Shown: positions 36,050 to 44,909, numbered from the stretch's first letter. The stretch: DNA of 64,000 bases from Actinomadura livida (GCF_014648675.1 NZ_BMRO01000020.1:62652-126651); one strand, 5' to 3'. Notes: a model not told the origin generated them from the letters alone. Numbers and translations are program-made.

Positions 36050-36988
36050 ATGCGTGCGGTGTGGTTGAGGGAGTTCGGCGGGCCGGAGAAGCTCGTGCCG
36101 GGGGACGCGCCTGATCCGGTGCCGGGGGAGGGGGAGGCGCTGATCGGGGTCGAGTTCGTCAACATCACTTTCGTGGAGACGCAGATGCGGGCGGGGGCGT
36201 CGCCGTTCCCGATGAAGGAGCCGCCGGTCATCCTCGGCAACGGGGTCGGGGGAGTGGTGAAGGCGGTCGGGCCGGGTGCCGACGCGGGGCTGGTCGGGCG
36301 CCGGGTCGTGAGCGGCACCGGCGGCTCCGGTGCGTACGCGGAGCTGGTCGCGGTGGACGCCGCGGGCATGCTGGACGTCCCCGACCACCTGCCGCTCGAC
36401 GAGGCCGTGGCGTTGCTTGCGGACGGGCGCACCGCGGTGATGATGCTCCAGGCCGTGGAGCCGAGGCCGGGCGAGCGGGTTCTCGTGGAGGCGGCGGCGG
36501 GCGGGGTCGGGACGCTGCTCGTCCAGCTGGCGAAGGCGGCCGGGGCGACGGTCGTGGCGGCGGCCGGGGGCGCCCGCAAGGTGGAGGTGGCGTTGCGGCA
36601 GGGCGCGGACGAGGCCGTCGACTATCGCGAACCGGGCTGGGCGAACAAGGTCGACGGGGTGGACGTCGTCCTCGACGGCGTCGGCGGTGACGTTGCGCGC
36701 GAAGCCTTCACGCTCCTCGGCGACGGCGGGCGCATGGTCAGTTTCGGCCTGGCGAGCGGCGAGTGGGCGGACATCCCGGAGGACGAGGCGGCGAAGCGCG
36801 GGGTCAAACTCGTCCGGGCGACCGCGACGCCGGAGCAGCTGCGGGAGTTCACGCGCACGGCGCTCACGGGGAATCTGAAGCCGGTGATCGGGCAGCGGTT
36901 CCCCCTCGAACGCGCGGCCGACGCGCACGCGGCGATCGAGGCGCGGGAGACCGTCGGGAAGACGCTCCTGGAGGTCCGGCCCGCCTAG
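36050..36988 (+). CDS. Zinc-binding-dehydrogenase-family (quinone oxidoreductase-type) reductase
   Basis: An MDR-superfamily protein of 312 residues. An N-terminal GroES-like domain starts MRAVWLREFGGPEKL. The NADPH-binding Rossmann domain has VEAAAGGVGTLLVQLAKAAG and VVAAAGGARKVEVA. The zinc-ligand cysteines of alcohol dehydrogenases are absent, so it belongs to the quinone-reductase branch. GGAGGGG precedes the ATG at 36050. Its end overlaps the convergent hydrolase gene by 4 nt. Physiological substrate unknown. Confidence 0.9.
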   Translation: MRAVWLREFGGPEKLVPGDAPDPVPGEGEALIGVEFVNITFVETQMRAGASPFPMKEPPVILGNGVGGVVKAVGPGADAGLVGRRVVSGTGGSGAYAELVAVDAAGMLDVPDHLPLDEAVALLADGRTAVMMLQAVEPRPGERVLVEAAAGGVGTLLVQLAKAAGATVVAAAGGARKVEVALRQGADEAVDYREPGWANKVDGVDVVLDGVGGDVAREAFTLLGDGGRMVSFGLASGEWADIPEDEAAKRGVKLVRATATPEQLREFTRTALTGNLKPVIGQRFPLERAADAHAAIEARETVGKTLLEVRPA

Positions 36989-38172
36989 CGCACCTTTTCC
37001 AGGAACGCGCCGAGCGCGCGTTCGTAGACGACGGGATTGACGTTCCACGACTCGGTGTGGTCGCCCGGCGTGGTGATGTGGGTGACCATGCCGGGCGGGG
37101 CCGTCGCGGCGAAGGTGTGGGCGGGGCCGTTGGCGACGGTCGCGTCGTCGGCGGCGGTGAACAGCAGGACGGGTGTCCGCAGCTGCGGCGCGTACCGGCG
37201 GTGGTCGAAGTCGGTCAGGTCGATGCCGATGCGCCATTCCAGGACGCGTTTCGCCACACCGGTGATGAAGCCGGGCAGGTTGCGGGCGTCGCCCTGCTTG
37301 TCCAGGGTGGCGCTCCAGTCGAGCACAGGGGAGTCGAGCACGACCCCACGCACGAACGATGGATCCCTACGCAAGGTCGTCATCGCCATGGCCCCGCCCA
37401 TGGACCAGCCGTACAGGATGACGCCCGTCGCCCCATGCGCGCGTGCGTATCCCATGGCGGAGACGACGTCCTCCCATTCGGTGTTGCCGAGATGGTTCTT
37501 GCCGTCGCTGGACGAGGGCGCCCCCACATCGTTCCGGTAAGCGATGGACATCATCGGCAGGCCCGCCTCATGGACGGTGCGCATGACCCGGAACGTCTCC
37601 GCCTTGTCCGAGTTCCGTCCATGGACGCCGATGACCCACGTGCTCTTGGGCGTCTTCCCCGGCAGCAGCCACGCGGGCATGGGGCCGATCCTGGACGGAT
37701 ACGTCACGTCCTGAAACGGCAGCCCGAGCGCCTTCCCGGGGTCGCCGTCGTACATCCAGTGGTCGATGGCCGCGGCGGCGCCCTTCGCCAGGGTGCCCTC
37801 GACGACGGACGCGACCTCCCGCACGACCCGCCGCTCGTCCCCGCCGACGACGGGTCCGAGCAGGGCGCGCCCGCCCGCCCAGACCAGCGCCCAGGATCCC
37901 GCGCGCTCGGTGGTCGCCGTCCGGGGCAGGGTGACGGTGTCGTTCCCGGCGTCCATGACGACCAGCGGGTACTCGGCCGTGCGGTCGACCTCGATGGCGA
38001 CGCCCGCGAAGTACCAGCCGATTCCGCCGACGGCCGCGAACAGCAGCACGGTGACCGCGGTGGCCGTCGCCATCAGCGCGCGGACACGGCGGCGCGGCCG
38101 CCCGGGCGTCGGCCGCGCGGGGACGGCAGGGGTCGGCGACTCTGGGGCGGACTCTGCTGCGGATGTCGGCAC
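36985..38172 (-). CDS. Membrane-anchored alpha/beta hydrolase
   Basis: A protein of 395 residues: a Pro/Ala/Arg-rich cytoplasmic start, one span (ALMATATAVTVLLFAAVGGI), then an outer alpha/beta hydrolase domain. The nucleophile elbow is LYGWSMGGAMA, the oxyanion segment is VIGVHGRNSDKAETF, the acid lies near FTAADDATV, and the His is in TPGDHTESWN. This is the bacterial BEM46-like layout. GTG at 38172 is preferred over a TTG further out; the ribosome site is weak. Substrate unknown; probably an envelope esterase or lipase. Confidence 0.85.
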   Translation of the reverse strand: MPTSAAESAPESPTPAVPARPTPGRPRRRVRALMATATAVTVLLFAAVGGIGWYFAGVAIEVDRTAEYPLVVMDAGNDTVTLPRTATTERAGSWALVWAGGRALLGPVVGGDERRVVREVASVVEGTLAKGAAAAIDHWMYDGDPGKALGLPFQDVTYPSRIGPMPAWLLPGKTPKSTWVIGVHGRNSDKAETFRVMRTVHEAGLPMMSIAYRNDVGAPSSSDGKNHLGNTEWEDVVSAMGYARAHGATGVILYGWSMGGAMAMTTLRRDPSFVRGVVLDSPVLDWSATLDKQGDARNLPGFITGVAKRVLEWRIGIDLTDFDHRRYAPQLRTPVLLFTAADDATVANGPAHTFAATAPPGMVTHITTPGDHTESWNVNPVVYERALGAFLEKVR

Positions 38173-38292
38173 GGCATGAGAAGTTAACCCTCCCGGGCGA
38201 GGGTCGCCAACGCGCGGGTCACCGCGCAATATGTAGATCCGTGCGGTTAATCTGCCGGAAAGGTGCCATCGGCGCGGCGCCGGGCCGGCCGG

Positions 38293-38952
38293 TCAGGCGC
38301 TGCCGATCGCGGCGACGAGCCCGACCGCCAGCAGCATGTCGAGGTGGATGAACGTCTCCAGCTTCGCGCCCGGCGGTACGTCCGCGTCGTAGGCGAGCCG
38401 GTCCAGGACGGCGAGGGCGCCGGGGCTGCCGAGGTCGTCGGCCAGCGCGGCCTCCGCCTCCGCGGCGTGCTCGCGGCTCATCGGGCGGCCCGGGGCGTTC
38501 GCCCACTCCGCGACGGCGGAGCGCCACCGGTCCAGCCGGTCGGCGGCCCGCGCCACGGTCTCCCCGGACAGGTGCAGCGGCTCCCGGTACGGGACTTCCA
38601 GCATCGCCAGGCGCACGGCCAGCGGGTCCGCCGACGCCCATTCCCCGGTCTCGGGCGGCACGGTCAGCGTGAGCCCATCCGCGCCGGAGCCGCCGGAGAT
38701 GTGGACGTCGGCGTTCGGCAGCGGCGCGTCGAGCACCTCGAACGGCGCGACGTTGTAGTCCGAGCAGTCACCGGGAAGGGCCGAGGTGGTCGCGACCCTG
38801 ACGCGCTTCCCGGCGCGCTGCGCGACGCGGCGGAGCAGGTCGGCGACGACCAGCACGCGCCGCCCCCCGCCGTCCAGGATCTGGACGCGGAGGCCGGGGC
38901 CGTCGGGCAGCGGCTCGGCCCGCCCGGTGCGATGGTCGTACAGCCGGAGCAT
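38293..38952 (-). CDS. Conserved hypothetical protein with weak CysS/MshC-like C-terminus
   Basis: A protein of 219 residues. The start (MLRLYDHRTGRAEPLP) and RVLVVADLLRRVAQRAGKRV resemble the first strand and helix of class Ia Cys-tRNA synthetase/MshC enzymes. The second half has SADPLAVRLAMLEVPYREP, WRSAVAEWAN and PPGAKLETFIHLDMLLAVGL, resembling the anticodon-side helices. The HIGH and KMSKS motifs and most of the Rossmann fold are missing, so it cannot be an active synthetase. I read it as a reduced paralogue of unknown role. Confidence 0.65.
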   Translation of the reverse strand: MLRLYDHRTGRAEPLPDGPGLRVQILDGGGRRVLVVADLLRRVAQRAGKRVRVATTSALPGDCSDYNVAPFEVLDAPLPNADVHISGGSGADGLTLTVPPETGEWASADPLAVRLAMLEVPYREPLHLSGETVARAADRLDRWRSAVAEWANAPGRPMSREHAAEAEAALADDLGSPGALAVLDRLAYDADVPPGAKLETFIHLDMLLAVGLVAAIGSA

Positions 38953-38994
38953 GCCTCAACCCTAGGACGGGGCGCCCCGTCCCAGAGCGGCGGG

Positions 38995-39807
38995 TCACAG
39001 CTGGGGGTCGGCGGCGAACGGCCCGAAGGGAAGCGGGGTGGCGCTGTCGGCCTTGCGGACCGCCGCGAACCGCAGCCGCACGTAGTCGGCGACCCAGCCG
39101 GACTCGCGGCGCAGCGCCGGCGCCGCCAGGTCGTTGACCCGCTTGAGCAGCGGATCGACGATCTCCGGCGGGACGTCGGCGAGGGCGCGGGCCGCGTAGG
39201 CGCGGACCCAGTCGGCGGCTCCGTTGGGCCCCTCGGTCATCCGGGTGGGGCGGTCGGCGTGCTCCAGCAGCCGCAGCGTGAACCCGGCCTCCTCCAGCCG
39301 CGCCGCGTACTCGGCGGGCGTTGGGAAGTACCAGGGCAGCTCGGGCTCGCCGAGGCCGAACACGCGCCACGCGGTCTGCATCGCCACGATCAGCTCGGCG
39401 CAGTTGCCCGCGCCGCCCAGCTCGCCGACGAACCGCCCGCCGGGGCGCAGCGCCGCGTACACGCGCCCGATCACGGCGTCGGGGTCGCGGTTCATCCAGT
39501 GCAGCGCCGCGTTCGAGGCCACCGCGTCGAACGACTCCCCGACGGTGAAGTCGTGGGCGTCGCCGACGATGAACGAGAGCCCTGGGTACGCGGCGGCCGC
39601 CTGGGCGACCATCTCGGGGCTGCCGTCGATGCCCAGCACCTCGGCGCCCCGCTCTGCGATCTCCGCGCTGAACGTCCCCGTCCCGCACCCGAGATCGATG
39701 ACCCGTTCACCGGGCTGCGGATCGAGCAGGTCGACCAGGGGTGCGCCGTGCGCGGAGACGTACCCGAAAGCGGAGTCGTACGTCGTCACGGCCCAATTCA
39801 CTGTCAT
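38995..39807 (-). CDS. Class I SAM-dependent methyltransferase
   Basis: A protein of 270 residues with the SAM-binding motif VIDLGCGTGTFSAEIAERG, the acidic loop LGIDGSPEMV, motif II IVGDAHDFTV, and FDAVASNAALHWM, which recalls trans-aconitate methyltransferase and related small-molecule enzymes. The substrate is not evident. It is divergent from the 113-residue hypothetical gene, with a gap of 39 nt. Confidence 0.9.
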   Translation of the reverse strand: MTVNWAVTTYDSAFGYVSAHGAPLVDLLDPQPGERVIDLGCGTGTFSAEIAERGAEVLGIDGSPEMVAQAAAAYPGLSFIVGDAHDFTVGESFDAVASNAALHWMNRDPDAVIGRVYAALRPGGRFVGELGGAGNCAELIVAMQTAWRVFGLGEPELPWYFPTPAEYAARLEEAGFTLRLLEHADRPTRMTEGPNGAADWVRAYAARALADVPPEIVDPLLKRVNDLAAPALRRESGWVADYVRLRFAAVRKADSATPLPFGPFAADPQL

Positions 39808-39846
39808 AATTTATCGGACAAACCCGAGGTGGAGGCGGCGTTTGGG

Positions 39847-40188
39847 ATGGCGGACGTCACGTCCGAGGTGCGGATCATCGGCTCCGAGGGGCCGGACGGC
39901 CTCACGCTGCGCACGTCGGGGCTGTCCGCCGGGAATCTCCCGGAGCTCCGCGTGGCCGGGCTTCCGCCCTACCTGGGCCAAGGCTGGGCGCGCGTCCTCG
40001 CCGCCCTGGCGCGGCGGCTGGCGGCGTCCGGCCAGGTCCCCGCGCGCATCACGCTGGGCGCGGATGTTGAGATCAGTCTCACACCCGCGGATGACGGCGC
40101 TCTGGCTCCGGGGCCGCCGCCGGGCGACGACGCCGACGGCTGGCACCGGGACGTGCTGCTGCGCCTGTTCCCGGAGGCCCGCACCTGA
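39847..40188 (+). CDS. Hypothetical protein of 113 residues
   Basis: The start is MADVTSEVRIIGSEGPDGL. A predicted strand-helix pattern (LRVAGLPPYLGQGWARVL, then AALARRLAASGQVPARITLG) is followed by an acidic end. No family recognised. Codon use is typical of the window. GGAGG lies about 13 nt before the ATG. It is divergent from the methyltransferase and 58 nt before the crotonase gene. Confidence 0.6.
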   Translation: MADVTSEVRIIGSEGPDGLTLRTSGLSAGNLPELRVAGLPPYLGQGWARVLAALARRLAASGQVPARITLGADVEISLTPADDGALAPGPPPGDDADGWHRDVLLRLFPEART

Positions 40189-40246
40189 CCGGCGCACCTG
40201 TTCCTAGAATCGGATTCTGTCCAGCAGGCCGCAGAAGGGATCGCAG

Positions 40247-41119
40247 GTGCCGTACACAGAGATCGAGTACGAGGTTCGGGACGGGATCGCGACGGTCACG
40301 CTGAACCGGCCGCACAAGATGAACGCGTTCACGTTCACCATGCGCGACGAGATGATCGACGCCTTCGACCGGATCGACGCCGACGACGACGTCCGCGCGG
40401 TGGTGGTGACCGGCGCGGGACGCGCGTTCTGCGCGGGCGCCGACCTGAGCGGCGGCGGCGACACCTTCGACAAGGACAAGGCCGAGGCGGTGCTGCCCGG
40501 CGAGATCGACAGGCTGGACGACGGCACCCCGCGCGACGGCGGCGGCATGGTCGCGCTCCGCGTCGCCCGCTGCCTCAAGCCGGTCATCGGCGCGTTCAAC
40601 GGCGCGGCGGTCGGCGTCGGCGTCACGATGACGCTCCCGATGGACGTGCGGCTCGCCAGTGAGAAGGCCAGGTTCGGGTTCGTGTTCGCGCGGCGCGGCA
40701 TCGTCACCGAGGCGGCGTCCAGCTGGTTCCTGCCCCGGCTCGTCGGCATCGCCCAGGCCATGGAGTGGGCCGCGACCGGCCGCGTCTTCGACGCGCGGGA
40801 GGCGCTTGAGGGCCGGCTCGTGTCGCGCGTCCTCCCGCCGGACGAGCTGCTCCCCGCCGCCTACGCGCTGGCCCGGGAGATCGCCGACAACACCTCCGCG
40901 GTCTCCGTCGCGACCATCCGCCGCCTCATGTGGTCGGGCCTGTCGTCCCCGTCCCCGTGGGACGCGCACGCCGCCGACTCGCGCCTCATGGCCGCGCTCG
41001 GCGGCGGCGCCGACGCGATCGAGGGCGTCTCGTCCTTCCTGGAGAAGCGCGACGCGGCGTTCCCGATGCGCGTCAGCAAGGACCTCCCGCCCGAGGTCCC
41101 CGACTGGCCCGTCCGGTGA
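40247..41119 (+). CDS. Enoyl-CoA hydratase/isomerase (crotonase) family protein
   Basis: A protein of 290 residues with the crotonase fold: IATVTLNRPHKMNAF, VVVTGAGRAFCAGADLSG, oxyanion-hole FNGAAVGVGVTMTLPMDVR, and FVFARRGIVTEAASSWFLPR, where Glu at the usual catalytic position is retained. It would act on a 2-enoyl-CoA thioester, but no other fatty-acid genes adjoin it. GTG start. A perfect 14-bp hairpin follows the stop. Confidence 0.9.
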   Translation: MPYTEIEYEVRDGIATVTLNRPHKMNAFTFTMRDEMIDAFDRIDADDDVRAVVVTGAGRAFCAGADLSGGGDTFDKDKAEAVLPGEIDRLDDGTPRDGGGMVALRVARCLKPVIGAFNGAAVGVGVTMTLPMDVRLASEKARFGFVFARRGIVTEAASSWFLPRLVGIAQAMEWAATGRVFDAREALEGRLVSRVLPPDELLPAAYALAREIADNTSAVSVATIRRLMWSGLSSPSPWDAHAADSRLMAALGGGADAIEGVSSFLEKRDAAFPMRVSKDLPPEVPDWPVR

Positions 41120-41124
41120 GCTCT

Positions 41125-41159
41125 CCGCCCTACCCCGGTGCGTCTCCGGGGTAGGGCGG
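41125..41159 (+). terminator. Terminator after the crotonase gene
   Basis: A perfect 14-bp stem (CCGCCCTACCCCGG / CCGGGGTAGGGCGG) with a 7-nt loop begins 6 nt after the stop. There is no T-tract, as with most terminators in this window. Confidence 0.75.
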
Positions 41160-41286
41160 TCCTGCATGATGGTCATGAGTGATCATCCGGTCAAGGATGA
41201 TCTTCACATTACGCACCGTTACTCCCTGTGTGGTCCGCGTGACGGGGGTATTAACCCGCCCGAGGCAACACGTTCGGGGGCTCGTG

Positions 41287-42138
41287 GTGCGATATTGGCA
41301 TGTTCTTATTCTTGGCGGGATGTTGCTGGCCGCCACCGGGTGCGCGGGCGGCAACGAGACGCAGGCGCGGGCGGCCGGAGGGCAGGCCGCCGCGGCCGGG
41401 GAGCCGCGGCAGGAGACAGGGCAGGAGATGCGGCCTCCCTCGCCGAGCCCGCCGCCGCCCCGGGACATCGACTGCGACCAGGTGAAGTGCGTTTCCCTGA
41501 CGTTCGACGACGGGCCCGGGGAGCACACCGGCCGGCTGCTCGACACGCTCAAGGCGGCCGGTGTCCGCGCCACGTTCTTCATGCTGGGCCAGATGGTCCG
41601 GGAGCATCCGGACCTCGTGCGGCGCATGGTGCTGGAGGGCCACGAGGTCGCCAACCACACCTGGTCGCACCGGGACCTCACCGGGTTGTCGGCGGCGGGC
41701 GTCCGGTCGCAGATCGAGCGGACGCAGGAGGCCGTCAAGGACGTGACGGGCGTCGAGCCCGCCCTCATGCGGCCCCCGTACGGGGCGACGGACGAGAAGG
41801 TCGCGCGCGCCGTAGGGATGCCCCAGATCCTGTGGAGCGTGGACACCATGGACTGGCGGCACCGCAGCCTCGTCCGCAACACCGAGGTGGGCATCCAGGA
41901 GCCGGTCCACGGTGACATCGTCCTGTACCACGACATCCACAAGCCGACCGTCGACTCCATCCCGAAGGTGATCGAGGGCCTGAAGGAGCGAGGGTTCACC
42001 CTCGTCACGGTGACGGAGATGTTCCAGGGCGAGAAGCTCACGCCGGGAGAGACCTATACCGGACGCATCGAGGAGGCCGCGCAGGTCGCGGCGGACCCGC
42101 CGCCGTCCGGCTCACCGGCCGGCCCGCCGGCCCGCTGA
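41287..42138 (+). CDS. Polysaccharide deacetylase (NodB/CE4) lipoprotein
   Basis: A protein of 283 residues with a lipoprotein signal (VRYWHVLILGGMLLAATGC) and a NodB homology domain: motif 1 LTFDDGPG (catalytic and metal Asp), motif 2 HTWSHRDL (two metal His), motif 3 RPPYGATDE, motif 4 DTMDWRH, and motif 5 IVLYHDIH. It would remove N-acetyl groups from peptidoglycan or another wall glycan outside the membrane. GTG 41287 is chosen because GGGGG precedes it and it gives a proper signal; further in-frame starts exist upstream. Confidence 0.9.
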   Translation: MRYWHVLILGGMLLAATGCAGGNETQARAAGGQAAAAGEPRQETGQEMRPPSPSPPPPRDIDCDQVKCVSLTFDDGPGEHTGRLLDTLKAAGVRATFFMLGQMVREHPDLVRRMVLEGHEVANHTWSHRDLTGLSAAGVRSQIERTQEAVKDVTGVEPALMRPPYGATDEKVARAVGMPQILWSVDTMDWRHRSLVRNTEVGIQEPVHGDIVLYHDIHKPTVDSIPKVIEGLKERGFTLVTVTEMFQGEKLTPGETYTGRIEEAAQVAADPPPSGSPAGPPAR

Positions 42139-42165
42139 CTTGCGGCGTTCCCGGGGGCGCGGGGC

Positions 42166-42417
42166 TCAGGTGCGCGGTCTGCGGCGCGGCGGGGGGTTCC
42201 GCGGGACGACCTTGGCCGCGACCATGGTGTTCTCCGGAATCTCGACCAGTTCACCATCGCGGCGGCGCACGGTGAGCGTATCCCCGGACCAGGATTCGAG
42301 AACGCCGATGACGTCGCTGTACTCTCCCGTTGGCAGACGGCGGCGCAGCGAGATCCGCTGCCCCACGTCCGCGCTGCTGATGGACACCACCAAGCGCGCG
42401 ACGAAGCGGCCTGACAT
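42166..42417 (-). CDS. Small SH3-like-domain protein
   Basis: A protein of 83 residues: MSGRFVARLVVSISSADVGQ, RISLRRRLPTGEYSDVIGVL, then GDTLTVRRRDGELVEIPEN. The pattern of a small beta barrel ending in V-E-I-P matches the N-terminal SH3-like part of certain actinobacterial GNAT proteins (Rv0428c type), here standing alone without the acetyltransferase. It is divergent from fdxA. Function unknown. Confidence 0.7.
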   Translation of the reverse strand: MSGRFVARLVVSISSADVGQRISLRRRLPTGEYSDVIGVLESWSGDTLTVRRRDGELVEIPENTMVAAKVVPRNPPPRRRPRT

Positions 42418-42528
42418 GGAGGACCCCCGTGTCGAATCGACGGCGCCGTGGTGGCCATACTATTCACAGCGAGCTTGCGGTGAGCCGTGCCGTGCGGCGG
42501 GGCCGGAAACCCGAGAGGAGTCACTGAC

Positions 42529-42855
42529 GTGACCTACGTCATCGCGCAGCCCTGCGTGGACCTGCTCGACAAGGCATGCATCGAGGAGTGCCCGGTCGAC
42601 TGCATCTACGAGGGCAAGCGCATGCTCTACATCCACCCGGATGAGTGCGTCGACTGTGGTGCGTGCGAGCCTGTTTGCCCGGTTGAGGCGATCTATTACG
42701 AGGACGACACGCCTGACCAGTGGAAGGACTTCTACAAGGCCAACGTGGAGTTCTTCGACGACCTCGGGTCGCCGGGCGGGGCGTCCAAGGTCGGGAAGAT
42801 CGACAAGGATCACCCGATCGTCGCCGCGCTGCCCCCGCAGGAGCACGACGACTGA
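42529..42855 (+). CDS. fdxA: Seven-iron ferredoxin
   Basis: A protein of 108 residues with two cluster motifs: CVDLLDKACIEECPVDCIYE (3Fe-4S plus one Cys of the second cluster) and CVDCGACEPVCPVEAI (4Fe-4S), and the conserved tail WKDFYKANVEFFDDLGSPGG. It carries low-potential electrons in the cytosol. GTG start with GAGAGGAG eight bases upstream. dapC follows after a hairpin; this pair is conserved across actinobacteria (Rv1177-Rv1178 in M. tuberculosis, from memory). Confidence 0.95.
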   Translation: MTYVIAQPCVDLLDKACIEECPVDCIYEGKRMLYIHPDECVDCGACEPVCPVEAIYYEDDTPDQWKDFYKANVEFFDDLGSPGGASKVGKIDKDHPIVAALPPQEHDD

Positions 42856-42927
42856 CGGGAGGCCGGCCTGGCGCCGGGAGAGCGCCCCCAGGGGCGCGCT
42901 TCCCAGGGGCGCCTGCGTCGATTTCCG

Positions 42928-42963
42928 GGCCGTGGCCTCCACTTCCGGTGGAGGGCCACGGCC
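42928..42963 (+). terminator. Hairpin between fdxA and dapC
   Basis: A 14-bp stem (GGCCGTGGCCTCCA with TGGAGG-G-GCCACGGCC, one bulged G) and a 7-nt loop, 72 nt after fdxA. It probably ends or attenuates the fdxA transcript, leaving dapC partly independent. Confidence 0.6.
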
Positions 42964-43013
42964 TCGCGGGTTCTGGAGTGACCCGTGGTTTTCCAGGTAT
43001 TAGGGGGTGGAAC

Positions 43014-44099
43014 GTGTTCACGCTGCCGGACTTTCCGTGGGATCGGCTCGCGCCGTACAAGGAGCGGGCCCTCGCCCACCCCGGCGGCATCGCCGACCTG
43101 TCGGTCGGGACGCCCGTGGACCCCACCCCCGAGCCGATCCGGGCGGCGCTGGCCGGCGCCGCCGACGCGCCCGGGTACCCGCAGACCTACGGGACGCCGC
43201 GGCTGCGCGAGGCGGCGGCCGGGTGGCTGCGCCGCCGCGCCGGCGTGTCGGGCGCCGACCCGGACGCGGTGCTCCCCGTCATCGGCACCAAGGAACTGGT
43301 GGCCTGGCTGCCGACGCTGCTCGGCGCGGGCCCCGGCGACCGGGTCGTCTTCCCCGAGCTGGCCTACCCGACCTATGACGTGGGCGCCCGGCTGGCCGGG
43401 GCGACGCCCGTCGCGTCGGACGGCCTGCTCTCCCTCGGCCCGGTCCGGCCGAAGATCGTCTGGGTGAACTCGCCGTCGAACCCGACGGGGAAGGTGCTGC
43501 CCGCCGAGCACCTGCGCAAGGTCGTCGCGTGGGCGCGCGGCCGCGGCGCGGTCGTCGTCAGCGACGAGTGCTACCTGGAGTTCGGCTGGGACGATGCCAG
43601 TCCGCCGGTGTCGATCCTGCACCCGGACGTGTGCGAGGGGTCCCACGAGGGGCTGCTCGCCGTCAACTCCCTCTCCAAGCGCTCCAACATGGCCGGCTAC
43701 CGCGCCGGCTTCGTCACGGGCGACATCGCGCTCGTCAAGCGGCTTCTCGAGGTCCGCAAGCACGCCGGGATGATCGTCCCCGCCCCGGTGCAGGCGGCGA
43801 TGGCGGTCGCGTTCGACGACGACGCGCACGTGGACGAGCAGCGGGCGCGCTACGCCCGCCGCCGCGCCGCGCTGCGCGCCGCGTTCGAGCGGCACGGCTT
43901 CCGCATCGACCATTCCGAGGCGTCGCTGTACCTGTGGGCCACGCGGGACGAGCCGTGCTGGGAGACCGTCGCCCACCTGGCGTCCCTGGGCATCCTCGTC
44001 GGTCCCGGCGAGTTCTACGGCCCGGCCGGCGCGCGGCACATCCGGATCGCGTTCACCGCCACCGACGAGCGCGTCGCCGCCGCCGCCGACCGTCTCTGA
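43014..44099 (+). CDS. dapC: Succinyldiaminopimelate transaminase
   Basis: A class I/II PLP aminotransferase, 361 residues, acting in lysine/diaminopimelate synthesis (N-succinyl-2-amino-6-ketopimelate to succinyl-DAP). Features: PVIGTKELVAWLPTLL, VWVNSPSNPTGKVL, VSDECYLEF (PLP pyridine Asp) and the Schiff-base lysine in NSLSKRSNMAGYRAGF. The GTG at 43014 (VFTLPDFPWDRL) has a GGGGG-type site upstream and matches the usual N-terminus F-P-W-D-x-L. Position after fdxA supports the assignment. Confidence 0.92.
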   Translation: MFTLPDFPWDRLAPYKERALAHPGGIADLSVGTPVDPTPEPIRAALAGAADAPGYPQTYGTPRLREAAAGWLRRRAGVSGADPDAVLPVIGTKELVAWLPTLLGAGPGDRVVFPELAYPTYDVGARLAGATPVASDGLLSLGPVRPKIVWVNSPSNPTGKVLPAEHLRKVVAWARGRGAVVVSDECYLEFGWDDASPPVSILHPDVCEGSHEGLLAVNSLSKRSNMAGYRAGFVTGDIALVKRLLEVRKHAGMIVPAPVQAAMAVAFDDDAHVDEQRARYARRRAALRAAFERHGFRIDHSEASLYLWATRDEPCWETVAHLASLGILVGPGEFYGPAGARHIRIAFTATDERVAAAADRL

Positions 44100-44217
44100 C
44101 CTTCTCTGCGGACTCTCCGCCCCAGGCCATCGCTTGTTCCGGCTCGGATTCGTTTTCGTGCCGATTGATCTGTTTCCGTGTGAAACCGGCCGTCCCTTTG
44201 GTACGTCTGACGCGGTA

Positions 44218-44246
44218 TGGGCACGGCGGTTCGCAATCGGTAGGAT
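44218..44246 (+). promoter_or_regulatory. Candidate sigma-70 promoter of the DUF4178-SpeE-like operon
   Basis: TGGGCA and TAGGAT are separated by 17 nt, ending about 30 nt before the first gene of the operon. The -10 element fits TAnnnT; the -35 has four of six consensus bases. It lies in a 178-nt gap after dapC that otherwise shows nothing. Confidence 0.4.
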
Positions 44247-44277
44247 CCGCGGGTCCGTCCAGGAACGGTGACGAAAG

Positions 44278-44907
44278 ATGGAGGTGTCCGTGAGCGGAAC
44301 GGCGATAGTGATCCTGCTCGTGCTGATCCTGATCGCCTTGATCGTGTTGATCGTCGTCCTGCTCGGGCGCCGCCGGACACCGGCCCCGGCGCCGGCCGCC
44401 CAGGTCCCGCGGGACCCGTTCGCGCCCGGCGACCAGGTCGCGGGGGACCCGCGGACGCTGAAGGCGGGGGACATGGTCGAGTACCTCGGCGTCCGCTACT
44501 TCGTGCGGGGGTCGGTGCGGCTGCGCGAGGGCGGCTTCACCTGGAGCGAGCACCTGCTCGACGCCGACACCATCGAGGGCACCAAGGTGTGGATCTCCGT
44601 CGAGGAGGATCCCGACCTGGAGGTCGTCTGGTGGACGGAGCACGAGATCGGCGACCTGACCCCCAGCGCGCGGACGGTCGTCGTGGACGGCGTGGAGTAC
44701 CGCCGCGAGGAGCACGGCACCGCCGACTACACCAGTGAGGGCACGACGGGCCTCGGCGTCCAGGGACGCGTCGAGTACGTCGACTACGAGGGCCCGCGCG
44801 GCAAGTACCTGTCGTTCGAGCAGTACGGCGGCGGCCGCTGGGAGGCCGGCCTCGGCGAACGCGTGCCGACCGGGTCGATGACCATCTACCCGGGCGGCGG
44901 TGCCTGA
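44278..44907 (+). CDS. DUF4178-domain membrane protein
   Basis: A protein of 209 residues with one N-terminal span (AIVILLVLILIALIVLIVVL) and a soluble DUF4178 beta domain (about 55-205) with LKAGDMVEYLGVRYFVRGSV, FTWSEHLLDAD and YLSFEQYGGGRWEAGLGERV. A GTG at 44290 with GGAGG just ahead of it is an equally good start, four residues shorter. It heads a tight five-gene operon in which DUF4178 and a spermidine-synthase-like enzyme co-occur; the domain probably recognises the modified product (inference). Confidence 0.85.
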   Translation: MEVSVSGTAIVILLVLILIALIVLIVVLLGRRRTPAPAPAAQVPRDPFAPGDQVAGDPRTLKAGDMVEYLGVRYFVRGSVRLREGGFTWSEHLLDADTIEGTKVWISVEEDPDLEVVWWTEHEIGDLTPSARTVVVDGVEYRREEHGTADYTSEGTTGLGVQGRVEYVDYEGPRGKYLSFEQYGGGRWEAGLGERVPTGSMTIYPGGGA

Positions 44908-44909
44908 TC

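Noticed and set aside
38293..38952. Functional cysteinyl-tRNA synthetase or MshC
   Set aside because: The protein is about half the needed length and lacks HIGH, KMSKS and zinc-binding motifs.
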